64,000 bases of DNA from Fontibacterium oligotrophicum (GTDB taxonomy: Bacteria > Pseudomonadota > Alphaproteobacteria > Pelagibacterales > Pelagibacteraceae): assembly GCA_965235975.1 (NCBI GenBank), contig CBDDZZ010000001.1, forward strand, positions 248,001-312,000, given 5' to 3'. Positions 24,504-34,423 of the stretch are shown in pieces. Within the stretch, counting starts at the first letter, position 1; every line of letters starts with the position of its first letter. Under the pieces are notes generated by a model, which made no database searches, had not been told where the DNA came from, and saw nothing but the letters and a program-made list of their open reading frames with translations. A program made the translations under genes and the position numbers.

Positions 24504-26225
24504 ATGAATAAAAAGACTTACTTATTGATTATTTTATTATTATTTATAGTAAATAATTCTGATTTGAATGCAAATATTTTAGATAATAAAAAGGCATTAA
24601 TTAAAAATTCAAATTATTTTTCTAACTATTTATCTGGAAATATATCATTACAAAAAAATGACTCTCTTAAGGCAAGTAGTTTTTTTGGTAATATTGAAAA
24701 TTTAGGCCATTATCATTCAGAATTTAATCTGAGGTATGTTGAAACGCTTGTTAACAATGGGAAGATTGATGAGGCGTATATATTTATAAAAAAGTTAGAT
24801 AAATCTTATCAATCATTATACCCGTTTAATTTCGTATTATTTGTTCATGATTTTAAAAAAGGGAGATATTCGAAATTAAAGAATTATATATCTTCGCAAA
24901 AGCAAAATCTAAACGATCCGTTATTAATAGATTTATATCAGTTTCTTGATCTATGGGCAGATATACCTAGTAAAAATATACGTGACATAAATGAAAAGAT
25001 CAATTTATTAAATTCTAGTTTTAAAAATATTTCTTTAACACAAAAAATTTTAATAAATTTATATCTAGATAATCAAAAAAATATTGAATTAGACTTTGAA
25101 GAAATTGCGAATAAAAAAGAATTAGGTAGATATAATTATTTTTATTTATCTTACTATTTAGAAAAAAATAATAAAGATAAAATTAGTGAGATAATAAATC
25201 AAAACCTTGATATTAGGTCTGAAAATTTGCTGTTCAAGCAGCTTTTTTTAGATGTTGTTGAAAATAAATTTCATAAAATAGATAGATTTTATAAAAGAAA
25301 AAATATTAATCATGGCTTGGCGGAACTATTTTATTTATTTGCAAATTTTTATCAAAATTATCAACAAGTACAGATTTCAAATTTTTATTTAAATTTAAGT
25401 GAATATTTAAATCCTAATTTTTTATCAAACAAAATCCTTAAAATAGAAAATCTTGTTTTGTTAAAAAATTTTGAAGAGTTAGAAAAAGAAATTCAAGTTA
25501 TTGAACAATTGGGTAATGAGTTTTATTGGTATGCTAATTTTACAAGATTAAGATTTTTAACAAATAGTAACTCAGATAAGCAAATTAATTTACTTGAAAA
25601 TTTTTTAACTAAAAATGACTCTTTTGCATCTGAAAAATATTTTGAACTTGCAAATTTTTTAAAGAATAACAAAAACTATATAAAATCCATAGCATTATAT
25701 GAAAAATCAATAGAATTAAAAAATGATAAAAAAAATAGTGATTGGAATTATTACTATAATTTAGCCATAAGCCAAGAACGTGCTGGGGATTGGGATAATG
25801 CAGAAAAAAATTTTTATAAAGCTCTAAAAATTTCACCTAAGGAGGCTGAGGTTCTAAATTATTTGGCATACAGTTGGTTAGAAAAAAAAATTAATTTAGA
25901 CAAAGCAAAAGAAATGCTCGTTGAAGCTGTCAGCATTAGTAAAGGACAAGGATATATTTTAGACTCATTAGGTTGGGCATATTTTTTATTAAAAGATTTT
26001 GATAAAGCAGAAGAGCTTTTACAAATAGCTTATGAGAAAGAACCCTCAGAAGCCGTAATATATGATCACTATGGAGATGTTCTTTGGACTAATGGAAAAG
26101 AGATACAAGCTAGATATGTTTGGCAAAATGCTGTTAAGCTAAAAAATATAGAGAATGATTTAAAAGAAACTATAATTAAAAAAATAATTTTTGGGTTAGA
26201 AGATGCTAATAAAAAAAAGTCTTAA
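24504..26225 (+). CDS. Exported tetratricopeptide-repeat protein
   Basis: The 573-residue protein has a signal peptide (about 1-24, ending SDLNA) and many helical TPR-like units. The last ones are clear: NYYYNLAISQERAGDWDNAE, then FYKALKISPKEAEVLNYLAY, then LDSLGWAYFLLKDFDKAEEL. The N-terminal half is divergent TPR-like helix pairs. Similar proteins next to ispE occur across alphaproteobacteria, and their role is not established; an envelope protein scaffold is the plausible reading. It diverges from the UDG-like gene across 3 bases and overlaps ispE by 23 bases. Confidence 0.8.
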   Translation: MNKKTYLLIILLLFIVNNSDLNANILDNKKALIKNSNYFSNYLSGNISLQKNDSLKASSFFGNIENLGHYHSEFNLRYVETLVNNGKIDEAYIFIKKLDKSYQSLYPFNFVLFVHDFKKGRYSKLKNYISSQKQNLNDPLLIDLYQFLDLWADIPSKNIRDINEKINLLNSSFKNISLTQKILINLYLDNQKNIELDFEEIANKKELGRYNYFYLSYYLEKNNKDKISEIINQNLDIRSENLLFKQLFLDVVENKFHKIDRFYKRKNINHGLAELFYLFANFYQNYQQVQISNFYLNLSEYLNPNFLSNKILKIENLVLLKNFEELEKEIQVIEQLGNEFYWYANFTRLRFLTNSNSDKQINLLENFLTKNDSFASEKYFELANFLKNNKNYIKSIALYEKSIELKNDKKNSDWNYYYNLAISQERAGDWDNAEKNFYKALKISPKEAEVLNYLAYSWLEKKINLDKAKEMLVEAVSISKGQGYILDSLGWAYFLLKDFDKAEELLQIAYEKEPSEAVIYDHYGDVLWTNGKEIQARYVWQNAVKLKNIENDLKETIIKKIIFGLEDANKKKS

Positions 26226-27078
26226 GGCTTATGGTAAAATCAATTTATATTTAAAAGTAATTAAAAAATTAAAGAATAAATATCATCAAATAGAAACATT
26301 ATTCTGCTATTTGGACATTCATGATCAAATTTTAGTATCGTCTAGTAAGACAAGTAATCAGATTACTTTTATTGGAAAATTTTCAAAAGGAATAAGTAAT
26401 ACTAATAATACAATATTGAAATTATTGAATATTTTAAAGAAATATCCAAAATTTAATAGACATAAATTTAAAATAAAAATTATAAAAAATTTACCACAAG
26501 GTTCAGGATTGGGAGGTGGATCTGCGGATGCTTCTGTTTTACTTAATTTTTTTAATAAGAACTTAAAATTGGATCTAAAAAGAAAAACAATTTCTTTAAT
26601 TTGTAATAAAATTGGAAGTGATGTTAAGCCTTCTTTAAATACCAATTTTAAGATGCTTTACGGTTCAAGTAATAAAATTATAGAATTAAATAAAAGACCA
26701 AAATTAAATATTTTATTAGTTTATCCAAATTGTTTCAATTCAACAAAAAATATTTATCATTCAAATAAAATATACTCAAAAAGGACTAATTCTGAAATAT
26801 CACTTTTAAAGAAGAATATTTTGAATCTAAGTTTTTTATTTAAATTTTTAAATTACAAAGGTAATGATCTTGAACAAGCCGCTTTTAAAAAGAATAAAAT
26901 AATATTAAAAGTATTAACTTCTCTTAAGAAATTAAAAGGCTGTAAATTAGCAAGAATGACCGGCACCGGTTCAGCTTGCTTTGCTATCTTTGAAAATAAG
27001 TCACAGTTAGCTGAAGCTATTGTTGTTTTAAAAAAACATTATAAAAGTTATTGGATAAGGAAAGCAAAAATAATATAA
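26203..27078 (+). CDS. ispE: 4-diphosphocytidyl-2-C-methyl-D-erythritol kinase
   Basis: The 291-residue GHMP kinase begins KAYGKINLYLKV, contains the ATP loop PQGSGLGGGSADAS at 98-111 and the C-terminal RMTGTGSACFAIFE glycine motif. It phosphorylates the 2-hydroxyl of CDP-methylerythritol in the MEP isoprenoid pathway, the pathway that ispH completes. The start overlaps the preceding TPR gene by 23 bases, so the two are probably cotranscribed. Confidence 0.94.
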   Translation: MLIKKSLKAYGKINLYLKVIKKLKNKYHQIETLFCYLDIHDQILVSSSKTSNQITFIGKFSKGISNTNNTILKLLNILKKYPKFNRHKFKIKIIKNLPQGSGLGGGSADASVLLNFFNKNLKLDLKRKTISLICNKIGSDVKPSLNTNFKMLYGSSNKIIELNKRPKLNILLVYPNCFNSTKNIYHSNKIYSKRTNSEISLLKKNILNLSFLFKFLNYKGNDLEQAAFKKNKIILKVLTSLKKLKGCKLARMTGTGSACFAIFENKSQLAEAIVVLKKHYKSYWIRKAKII

Positions 27079-27099
27079 CCTTATTTCAAAAATAAATAT

Positions 27100-27173
27100 T
27101 GGGGCTTAGCCAAGCGGTAAGGCAGCGGGTTTTGATCCCGCCATCCCAGGTTCGAATCCTGGAGCCCCAGCCA
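27100..27173 (+). tRNA. tRNA-Gln (anticodon TTG)
   Basis: A full cloverleaf can be folded over 74 bases: acceptor TGGGGCT/AGCCCCA, D-stem GCC/GGC, anticodon stem GCGGG/CCCGC with loop TTTTGAT (anticodon TTG), T-arm CCAGG-TTCGAAT-CCTGG, discriminator G and an encoded CCA. The weak first pair U1-A72 and discriminator G73 are typical of glutamine tRNA. It lies in the 112-base gap between ispE and the GNAT gene. Confidence 0.97.
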
Positions 27174-27190
27174 AATTTTAAATAAATATT

Positions 27191-27661
27191 GTGATCAGAG
27201 AAGAAAAAAAATCAGATAATAAAAAAATTCTTTTACTTGAAGAAAATGTTTTGGGTCCAGGAAGATATGCTAGACCAAGTTTTAGATTAAGAGAAGGTCT
27301 TAAACCTAATATAAAGTATTCAAAAGTTTATTTTAAAGTAAATAAAATAATTGGAAGTATAAGATATTTCAATTGCAGAATAAATAATCAGAGCGGTTTA
27401 ATGCTGGGACCATTAATAGTTGATCAGAGTTTTAAGGGTAAAGGAATTGGTCGAGAATTAATGAACCAAAGTATGAGCAGTATTAATTCGAACAGTATTA
27501 ATTTTATTATTTTAATTGGAGAATTAAATTATTACAGCCAATTTAATTTTGAAGTAAATACTAATATATATTTTGCAATAAACGTAAGACAAGAAAAAAT
27601 TTTATTTAAGAAATTATTAGATAAAAACAATACGTTTTCTGGCAAAATAGAATTATACTAA
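27191..27661 (+). CDS. GNAT-family N-acetyltransferase
   Basis: The 156-residue protein has the GNAT core. GLMLGPLIVDQSFKGKGIG is beta4 with the acetyl-CoA pyrophosphate loop in K-G-K-G-I-G, and INFIILIGELNYYSQFNF is the beta5 region seen in the YhbS-like subgroup. The substrate is unknown. It starts with GTG at 27191, 17 bases after the tRNA, and ends 8 bases before the nucleotidyltransferase gene. Confidence 0.83.
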   Translation: MIREEKKSDNKKILLLEENVLGPGRYARPSFRLREGLKPNIKYSKVYFKVNKIIGSIRYFNCRINNQSGLMLGPLIVDQSFKGKGIGRELMNQSMSSINSNSINFIILIGELNYYSQFNFEVNTNIYFAINVRQEKILFKKLLDKNNTFSGKIELY

Positions 27662-27669
27662 TATTCTAA

Positions 27670-28860
27670 ATGAAGAGCACATTTTTATTTTCAAAAGAAA
27701 ATAAAAAATTAATTTCAGTTTTAAACCCATCTAATCAAAAAATTCAAACACAATTCGTTGGCGGTTGCGTAAGAAAAGCTATTGAAGGAGAAACTACAGG
27801 AGATATTGATCTAGCTACTAATTATAAGCCAGAGGAAGTTAGGAGAATATTACTTAAAAATAATTATAAAGTTTTAGATTCAGCCATTAAATATGGATCC
27901 ATTACAGCTATATCTAAAAATTATAAATATGAAATTACATCATTGAGAAAAGATATAAATCCTGATGGAAGACATACGCAAATTAAATTTACTAATAATT
28001 GGTTAGAGGATTCTTTAAGAAGAGATTTTACAATTAATGCAATTTATTGCGATAAATTCGGTAAAATTTTTGATCCTGTAAATGGAATTAAAGATTTAAA
28101 GAATAAAAAAATTAAATTTATTGGTAGCCCAGATTTAAGAATTAAAGAAGACTATCTAAGAATTATAAGATTTATAAGATTTTCGCTAGCGTACAACCAT
28201 AATATTAAAGATCAAAATATTATAAAAATTATTAATAAAAATATTAAGTTTTTAAAATTAATCTCACAAGAAAGATTATTCTTAGAGTTAAAAAAAATTT
28301 TAGAGATTAAAAATTTTTTTAATATCACTAAGTATATTTATTCTAAAAAAATTATTAACAAAGTATATAAATTAAGATTTTTTGATAGATTAAATAGAGT
28401 TGAGATTTTAAATAAAAAATTAAGATTAAACCTTGGTTATTTACAATTACTTTCAATACTATTAATTGGAAATGATAAAAAAATTATACATTTTTTAAGG
28501 AAATTTCGGCTATCAAAGAAGGAAAAAAAATATCTAAATTTCATTTATAAAGAGTTTAAGTTATTAAATAAAAATCCCTATAATTATCAGACTATCAAGA
28601 GACATATATATTTTTACAAAAAAGATTTAACTTTAGATTTTTTAAATTTTATTTTTTGTTTAAAAAAGGAAATTAATATTAATACTTTAAAGAAGTATAG
28701 GCTATTCATTCAAAGGTTAAAAGTTCCAAGATTTCCTATTTCTGGGAATTTTCTAATTAAAAAAGGATTTAAACAAGGAATAAAACTTGGAAGAAAATTA
28801 GATTCTCTAAGAAGTAGTTGGATTAAAAATAACTTTAAATTAAATTTAAATAATATTTAA
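27670..28860 (+). CDS. cca: tRNA nucleotidyltransferase / poly(A) polymerase family protein (CCA-adding)
   Basis: The 396-residue class II nucleotidyltransferase has TQFVGGCVRKAIEGE, then the catalytic pair in TGDIDLATN, then KYEITSLRKD, the WLEDSLRRDFTINAIY motif and a C-terminal helical tail. It matches alphaproteobacterial CCA-adding enzymes; family poly(A) polymerases look similar. Some tRNA genes here already encode CCA, so a repair role is likely. It is convergent with greA across 7 bases containing a hairpin. Confidence 0.86.
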   Translation: MKSTFLFSKENKKLISVLNPSNQKIQTQFVGGCVRKAIEGETTGDIDLATNYKPEEVRRILLKNNYKVLDSAIKYGSITAISKNYKYEITSLRKDINPDGRHTQIKFTNNWLEDSLRRDFTINAIYCDKFGKIFDPVNGIKDLKNKKIKFIGSPDLRIKEDYLRIIRFIRFSLAYNHNIKDQNIIKIINKNIKFLKLISQERLFLELKKILEIKNFFNITKYIYSKKIINKVYKLRFFDRLNRVEILNKKLRLNLGYLQLLSILLIGNDKKIIHFLRKFRLSKKEKKYLNFIYKEFKLLNKNPYNYQTIKRHIYFYKKDLTLDFLNFIFCLKKEININTLKKYRLFIQRLKVPRFPISGNFLIKKGFKQGIKLGRKLDSLRSSWIKNNFKLNLNNI

Positions 28861-28875
28861 TTCGATATTAAATAT
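28853..28875. terminator. Possible bidirectional terminator hairpin between cca and greA
   Basis: ATATTTAAT at 28853-28861 and ATTAAATAT at 28867-28875 form a perfect 9-base inverted repeat with a 5-base loop, placed exactly where two convergent genes meet. The stem is all A/T and no long T run follows, so it would be a weak terminator. Confidence 0.35.
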
Positions 28876-29344
28876 ATTTAACCTCTATAATTTCATAGTT
28901 TTTTTCTCCTGCGGGCGTTTTGACAGAGATAAAGTCGCCAGCATGTTTTGAAACTAGTTCTAATGCAATAGGAGATTTATAAAATAACAAACCTTCTTTT
29001 GCATCCGCTTCATCTTTGCCAACAATTTTATATTTTTTTTTTTCATTGTTTTCCATATCCAATAAAAAAATTGTTGCTCCAAAAATTACTTTGTTATCAT
29101 TCTTAATTGTTGTAACATCGACAATATTAGCAGTTGCTATTGTCGTTTCGATTTCTTGAATTCTTCTTTCATTATGACCCTGTTCTTCTTTTGCGGCATG
29201 GTATTCAGCATTTTCTTTAAGATCACCATGAGCCCTTGCTTCCGAAATAGCACTGACAATTTTTGGTCTGATTACAGAAATTCTTTCTTGTAATTCAAGT
29301 TTTATTTTTTCTAGCCCTTGAGGAGTAATTGGTTCTTTTTCCAT
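28868..29344 (-). CDS. greA: Transcription elongation factor GreA
   Basis: The 158-residue protein has the GreA N-terminal coiled-coil hairpin (PITPQGLEKIKLELQ, ISEARAHGDLKENAEYHAAK with the acidic tip) and a C-terminal FKBP-like domain ending GEKNYEIIEVKYI. It restarts backtracked RNA polymerase by stimulating transcript cleavage. It lies 8 bases downstream of hemF. Confidence 0.97.
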   Translation of the reverse strand: MEKEPITPQGLEKIKLELQERISVIRPKIVSAISEARAHGDLKENAEYHAAKEEQGHNERRIQEIETTIATANIVDVTTIKNDNKVIFGATIFLLDMENNEKKKYKIVGKDEADAKEGLLFYKSPIALELVSKHAGDFISVKTPAGEKNYEIIEVKYI

Positions 29345-29352
29345 TCAGAGTT

Positions 29353-30195
29353 TTACCATTTTGCAAGTGGTGGAAGCGACATAAAAATAGCATCAATGTT
29401 GCCATTAGTATTTAAACCAAATTTTGTACCTCGATCATATAACAAATTAAATTCTACATATCTTCCTCTTTTAATTAATTGTTTTTCTTTATCTTTTTCA
29501 TTCCATTTTAGAAACATTTTTTCTTGTATTATTCTAGAAGATATTTTTAAAAAAGTTATTCCAACATCTTTTGTATAATTAAAATCTTTATTCCAATTAT
29601 TAGAATTTAGGTAATCATAAAATATTCCGCCATCCCCCCTAGGTTCATTCCTATGGGGAAGATAAAAATATTTATCACAATTTTTTTTATGTTGAGAATA
29701 ATAATTTTTATTATGAAGATTGCACATTTTTTCAATTTCTTGGTGAAAATATTTTTTTTGCTTTAAGTTTTTTATTGATGGCGTCATATCCATTCCACCA
29801 CCGAACCAAGATCTTGAAGTAACTATAAATCTTGTATTAAAATGAAATGCAGGAACTTTTGGATTTTTCATGTGGGCTACAATAGATATTCCTGATGCCC
29901 AAAAATTAGGATTATTCAAAGCACCAGGAATTTTTTTTCTAAATTGTTTATGAAATTTTCCTGAGATTGTTGAAATATTAACACCCACTTTTTCAAAAAC
30001 AGACCCATTTTCAATTAATGCAAATGTACCACCACCTTTTGAATTTCCTCCAGCTTTCCAATTATTTTTCTTAAATAATTTTTTTTTGCTAGATTTTATA
30101 TATTCAATTTTTTCAAATTCTGCGCAAATAGAATTTCTAAGACTTTTAAACCAATTTTCAGCTGCAATTTTTTTTTCTTCAAAATTTAAATTCAT
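29353..30195 (-). CDS. hemF: Oxygen-dependent coproporphyrinogen III oxidase
   Basis: The 280-residue enzyme has HemF motifs: GGGTFALIENGSVFEKVGVN, FHFNTRFIVTSRSWFGGGMD, YYLPHRNEPRGDGGIFYDYL (visible as YLPHRNEPRGDGGIFYD) and RRGRYVEFNLLYDRGTKFGL (visible as KRGRYVEFNLLYDRGTKFG). It oxidatively decarboxylates coproporphyrinogen III in heme synthesis, supplying heme to the bc1 complex and the oxidase of this window. It sits between trmL and greA with gaps of 2 and 8 bases. Confidence 0.95.
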   Translation of the reverse strand: MNLNFEEKKIAAENWFKSLRNSICAEFEKIEYIKSSKKKLFKKNNWKAGGNSKGGGTFALIENGSVFEKVGVNISTISGKFHKQFRKKIPGALNNPNFWASGISIVAHMKNPKVPAFHFNTRFIVTSRSWFGGGMDMTPSIKNLKQKKYFHQEIEKMCNLHNKNYYSQHKKNCDKYFYLPHRNEPRGDGGIFYDYLNSNNWNKDFNYTKDVGITFLKISSRIIQEKMFLKWNEKDKEKQLIKRGRYVEFNLLYDRGTKFGLNTNGNIDAIFMSLPPLAKW

Positions 30196-30197
30196 TA

Positions 30198-30653
30198 TTA
30201 AATATTAGAGTAATTATTCTGCCTCAGTGCCTCAGATAATACAATAGAAACAGAAGTAACAACATTCAAAGATCTAGTATTTTTAGAGATAGGAATTTTT
30301 AATCTTTCATCAACAATTTTATGTATTGAGTCTGGTACTCCAGCGCTTTCTCTTCCAAATAATATTGTATCACTTTTTTTAAAATTAAAATTGTAATAAC
30401 TTTTTTTTGCCTTAGTTGTTAACAAGATTATTCTTTTATTCTTTTTAGTTTTAATAAAATCTTCAAATGATAAATGTCTTATAATTTTGCATTTTTTATA
30501 ATAATCCATGTAAATGCTTTTTAGTTTTTTTTCATCAAATTGAAACCCACAAGGTTCAATAATTTCTAAAGTAACATTTAAACATGCGCACAATCTTATG
30601 GTTGCTGCTGTATTTTGAGGAATATCTGGTTGAAATAATGCAACATTATACAT
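30198..30653 (-). CDS. trmL: tRNA (cytidine/uridine-34 2'-O)-methyltransferase
   Basis: The 151-residue SPOUT methyltransferase starts MYNVALFQPDIPQNTAATIR, has ILFGRESAGVP for the SAM knot and the C-terminal RSLNVVTSVSIVLSEALRQ. TrmL methylates the wobble nucleotide of tRNA-Leu. The start is 76 bases from the divergent petA start. It is probably cotranscribed with hemF (2-base gap). Confidence 0.94.
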   Translation of the reverse strand: MYNVALFQPDIPQNTAATIRLCACLNVTLEIIEPCGFQFDEKKLKSIYMDYYKKCKIIRHLSFEDFIKTKKNKRIILLTTKAKKSYYNFNFKKSDTILFGRESAGVPDSIHKIVDERLKIPISKNTRSLNVVTSVSIVLSEALRQNNYSNI

Positions 30654-30729
30654 AGATGAAATTTATTATTTATGCGTCATTGTGGCTATGGAAAAGAAAA
30701 TAGTTTAGAAATATTTAAATCAAATAGTT

Positions 30730-31258
30730 ATGTCAGAAAATAACAATAATTCAGAGAAAAAAAATAGAAGAGATTTCTTAACCGTTGCAACAACTGCTGT
30801 TGGAGCAGTCGGAGTAGGAGCAGTGGTTTGGCCAATTGTAAATCAAATGAATCCAGATGCATCAGTAAAAGCCCTAGCTTCTATTGAAGTAGATTTATCT
30901 AAAATCAAAGAAGGGCAAGAAATAACTGTTTTGTGGAGAGGAAAACCAGTTTTTGTCAAAAGAAGAACCAAAGAAGAAATTTCAAATGCCGAAAAGGTTG
31001 ATCTTAAGGAACTTAAAGATCCTCAGCCAGATAATAAAAGAGTAAAAAAATCTGAATGGTTAGTTCTTGTTGGGGTATGTACACATTTAGGATGTGTTCC
31101 TATAAGTGGGAAAGGGAGAGTATGCGGGTGGATGGTTCTGTCCTTGTCATGGCTCTCACTACGATAGTTCAGGCAGAATCAGAAAAGGACCTGCACCAAC
31201 AAACTTAGAAGTTCCAATTTATGAGTTTGTTGGAGATAATAAGATTAAATTAGGATAA
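30730..31258 (+). CDS. petA: Ubiquinol-cytochrome c reductase Rieske iron-sulfur subunit (one frameshift)
   Basis: The N-terminus carries a twin-arginine signal (KNRRDFLTVATTAVGAVG), as usual for Rieske proteins. The first cluster ligand pair C-T-H-L-G-C is read in the opening frame at 31077-31094. After about 31121-31132 the family sequence continues one frame over: GGWFCPCHGSHYD with the second ligands Cys and His, then SSGRIRKGPAPTNLEVP, ending ...NKIKLG with stop 31256-31258. Removing one base gives a 175-residue protein of normal length. Read literally the frame stops at 31167 and loses half the cluster site. I treat this as a sequence error. It is first of petABC. Confidence 0.9.
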
Positions 31259-31267
31259 TTAAAAGTA

Positions 31268-32571
31268 ATGAGTGATAAAAATTTAGAAAATACAAATACT
31301 GAATATAAACCAGTTCATACAAATAAAGTAGGCGGATCTCCATTCAAAGGAGTTGCCGGCTGGATAGATAATCGTCTTCCAATTTTTAGAATGTTTAAAT
31401 ATGAATATTTAGATTTTCAGGTCCCTAAAAATTTAAGCTATCTTTGGAGTTTAGGTGGAATACTTATGATCTGCTTAATTTTTTTAATAGTTACAGGTCT
31501 GGTCTTAGGTATGCACTATAAGCCGTCTTCTTCAGAGGCATTCGAGTCCGTAGAAAAAATAATGAGAGATGTAAACTTTGGTTGGTTAATTAGATATATG
31601 CATATGAATTTTGCCTCCTTTTTTTTTATAGCAGTTTATATTCATATTTTTAGAGGATTGTATTACGGTTCATATAAAGAACCCAGACAGTTGATGTGGC
31701 TAATTGGAATTGTAATATTTTTCTTAATGATGGCTACAGCTTTTCTTGGTTACACATTGCCATGGGGTCAGATGAGCTATTGGGGGGCAACAGTTATAAC
31801 AAATTTATTTTCAGCAGTACCTTTCGTTGGAGAGTCCATAGTAACTTGGTTATGGGGTGACTATGCTGTGGGGGATGCTACCTTAAATCGTTTTTATGTT
31901 CTTCATTGGTTAATTGCTTTTGGAATATTAGGAATTGTCATTTTTCACGTTATCGCTTTACATATAGTTGGCTCAAATAATCCTTCTGGTATTGAGCCAA
32001 AAGATACAAGGGACACAGTAAGTTTTGCTCCTTTCACGACTAGCAAAGATTTATTTGCAATGTTAATTTTTTTGTTCGCATTCGTGATTATAACAATGTA
32101 CGCCCCAAACTATCTTGGTCATCCTGATAATTATATTCCAGCAGATCCCTTGGTAACTCCAGCGCATATTGTTCCTGAGTGGTATTTTTTGCCTTTTTAT
32201 GCAATTTTAAGAAGCATTCCAGATAAATTGATGGGGGTCATTGCGATGGTAAGCAGTATTGCGATTTTAGGTTTATTGCCTTGGCTAGACCTTATCAAAA
32301 ATTAGATCTTCAGTTTTTAGACCAATATGGAAACAATTTGTTTTTTTATTTGTTTTGGATTTTTTTATATTAATGTATGTCGGAGGTATGCCTGCTGAAG
32401 GAATATATCTTCTTGATTGGTAGAGTTGGGACTGCATATTGGTTTCTATTTTTTTTGATTATAGCGCCTTTAGTTTCTTTAATCGAAAAACCCTTACCTA
32501 TGCCAAACAGTATTCATGAGTTTGAACAATGGAAAAAACAAGGCAAAATTAAAACTTTTAAGCTTTTTTAA
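31268..32571 (+). CDS. petB: Ubiquinol-cytochrome c reductase cytochrome b (two frameshifts near 3' end)
   Basis: The first ~340 residues are an uninterrupted cytochrome b with eight-helix core motifs: RYMHMNFASFFFIAVYIHIF (heme ligands), GYTLPWGQMSYWGATVITN, WLWGDYAVGDATLNRFYVLH and the Qo motif PEWYFLPFYAIL. The literal frame stops at 32305. The family C-terminus continues in other frames: RSSVFRPIWKQF...MYVGGMPAEGIYLL after an extra base near 32291-32294, then IGRVGTAYWFLFFLIIAP after an extra G at 32415, ending at 32571. Corrected length is 433 residues. It oxidises ubiquinol at Qo. It is 9 bases after petA and overlaps petC by one base. Confidence 0.9.
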
Positions 32572-33359
32572 TGTTTTTGAGGAAGTTAATTTTATCTATT
32601 TTTGCTGTTAAGTTTTATTACTAACGAGTTCATTTTCAGCTGAGAAAGCGAGAAAAACTTTTGACACAAGATTGGTCTTTTAACGGGTTCTTTGGAAAAT
32701 TTGACAGAGCCTCACTTCAAAGAGGCTACCAAGTATACACAGAAGTTTGTGCATCCTGTCACTCAATGAATCTTTTAAGTTATCGTAATTTATCTGAAGT
32801 TGGCGGCCCTAGTTTTTCGGAAGAAGAAGTAAAGGCTATAGCATCGAAAGTTGAAGTTTTAGACGGGCCTAACGATAGTGGAGAAATGTTTAAAAGACCT
32901 GGAAAACCATCTGATAAATTTGTCAAGTCCTTTCGCTTAATGAAAAAGCCGCAAGAGCTGCAAACGGCGGTGCATATCCTCCGGATATGTCAGTTTTAGT
33001 GAAAGCTCGAGCAGGGGGGGCAGATTATATTTATTCTGTTCTAATGGGTTATGACGATAAGCCTCCTAAAAATGTAAAACTCGAGGACGGGGTTTATTAT
33101 AATAAATATATGCCAGGCAATAAAATTAAAATGGCAAAACCTTTAAATAAAGACTCTGTAAATTATTCAGACGGAACCGTTAGCAACGGAAGAGCAACTT
33201 GCAAAAGATGTGACGACCTTTTTAACCTGGGCATCGGAACCTCATTTAGAAGCTAGAAAAAGACTTGGCTTTAAGACTGTGATTTATTTATTAATTCTTA
33301 CTGTTTTAGTTTATCTTCTTAAGAAAAAGATTTGGTCACGTATTGAACCTAAAGTGTAA
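32571..33359 (+). CDS. petC: Ubiquinol-cytochrome c reductase cytochrome c1 (several frameshifts)
   Basis: The gene starts on the last base of petB (TAATG). Its signal peptide MFLRKLILSIFAV leads into a shifted SFITNE...FSAEKAEK. Then come LLTQDWSFNGFFGKFDRASL, the heme motif CASCH, the shifted ANGGAYPPDMSVLVKARAGG with ADYIYSVLMGY, and a last shift to TFLTWASEPHLEARKRLGFK and a C-terminal membrane helix ending IWSRIEPKV at 33357-33359. About six extra bases are inferred (near 32610, 32630, 32651, 32928, 32937 and 33182). Corrected it is a normal ~260-residue cytochrome c1. The end overlaps convergent ychF by 24 bases. Confidence 0.87.
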
Positions 33360-34417
33360 AACATCTCCATCAGCAACCTCATAATCTTTACCTTCAATTT
33401 TTAATTTTCCATTATCACGAGCACCAACTTCTCCGGCGTATTGTATATAGTCTACATAGGATATAACCTCAGCTTTAATAAATCCTTTTTTAAAATCAGA
33501 GTGAATAACTTCAGCGGCATCTGGAGCTTTACAGTTCTTTTCAATTGTCCATGCATGTGTTTCTTTAGGACCCACTGTAAAATAAGTAGTCAAATTTAAA
33601 ATTTTATATCCAGCTTTTATTATTTGATCTAATCCAGACTCTTTTATTCCAATTTCTTTCATAAATTCACTTGCCTCAAAATCTTTAAGCTCGGTAATTT
33701 GTTGTTCTATTTCAGCGGAAACAATAACCACTGTATCATTATCAAATTTTTCTTTAATTTTTTGAGAGTAAGCATTTCCTAACCGCACACTATCCTCATC
33801 TACATTGCAGACTAAGATTCTAGGTTTCGTTGATAAAATGCCTAAATTTTTAATCAACTTTTTATCAAATTTTTTTTCCAATTTTTCGGGACGAATTCCT
33901 TTTTTTAAAGATTCGTAAATATTTTCTAAAATTTCAAAAGTATCTTTATTTATTTCATTATTTTTATTTTTTTTTTGAGACAATCTTTTTTCTACAGACT
34001 CTAAATCTGAAATCATCATTTCAGTTTCCACTATTTCTAAATCTCTTATAGGATCAACTGTTTTATTAACATTTTGTATTTCACTTGAGTCAAAACATCT
34101 CAGCATGTGTATTACGGCATCAACTTCTCTAATGTTCGCAAGAAATTTATTGCCTAAACCTTCACCTTTTGATGCACCAGCCACAAGCCCAGCAATATCT
34201 ACAAATGTAATGTATGTTGGAATAATTTTTTCTGATTTTGCAATATTTGAAAGTTTTTCCAATCTTTCATCAGGAACTGTAACAACACCAATATTTGGCT
34301 CGATTGTACAAAAGGGAAAGTTAGCTGCTTGAGCATTTTTAGATTTTGTTAGATGCATTAAATAGACGTTGATTTACCAACATTAGGTAAGCCTACAATT
34401 CCACATTTAAAACTCAT
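33336..34417 (-). CDS. ychF: YchF/Ola1-type P-loop ATPase (two frameshifts near start)
   Basis: The true start is an ATG at 34417: MSFKCGIVGLPNVGKST contains the P-loop. The frame then breaks at about 34367 and 34353 (two extra bases) before continuing LTKSKNAQAANFPFCTIEPN. The rest is intact: TFVDIAGLVAGASKGEGLGN, CNVDED in place of the usual NKxD, which is the YchF feature linked to ATP preference, and a C-terminal TGS domain ending VLHFRFNT. Corrected length is 359 residues. YchF proteins bind ribosomes and act in stress regulation. A start at 34358 would lack the P-loop and is an artefact of the indels. Confidence 0.92.
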
Positions 34418-34423
34418 ATAGAC

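Noticed and set aside
31115..33359. Programmed frameshifting in petABC
   Set aside because: The breaks are not at shared slippery sites, occur many times per gene (about six in petC) and also affect unrelated genes to 40.7 kb; an error block explains them better.
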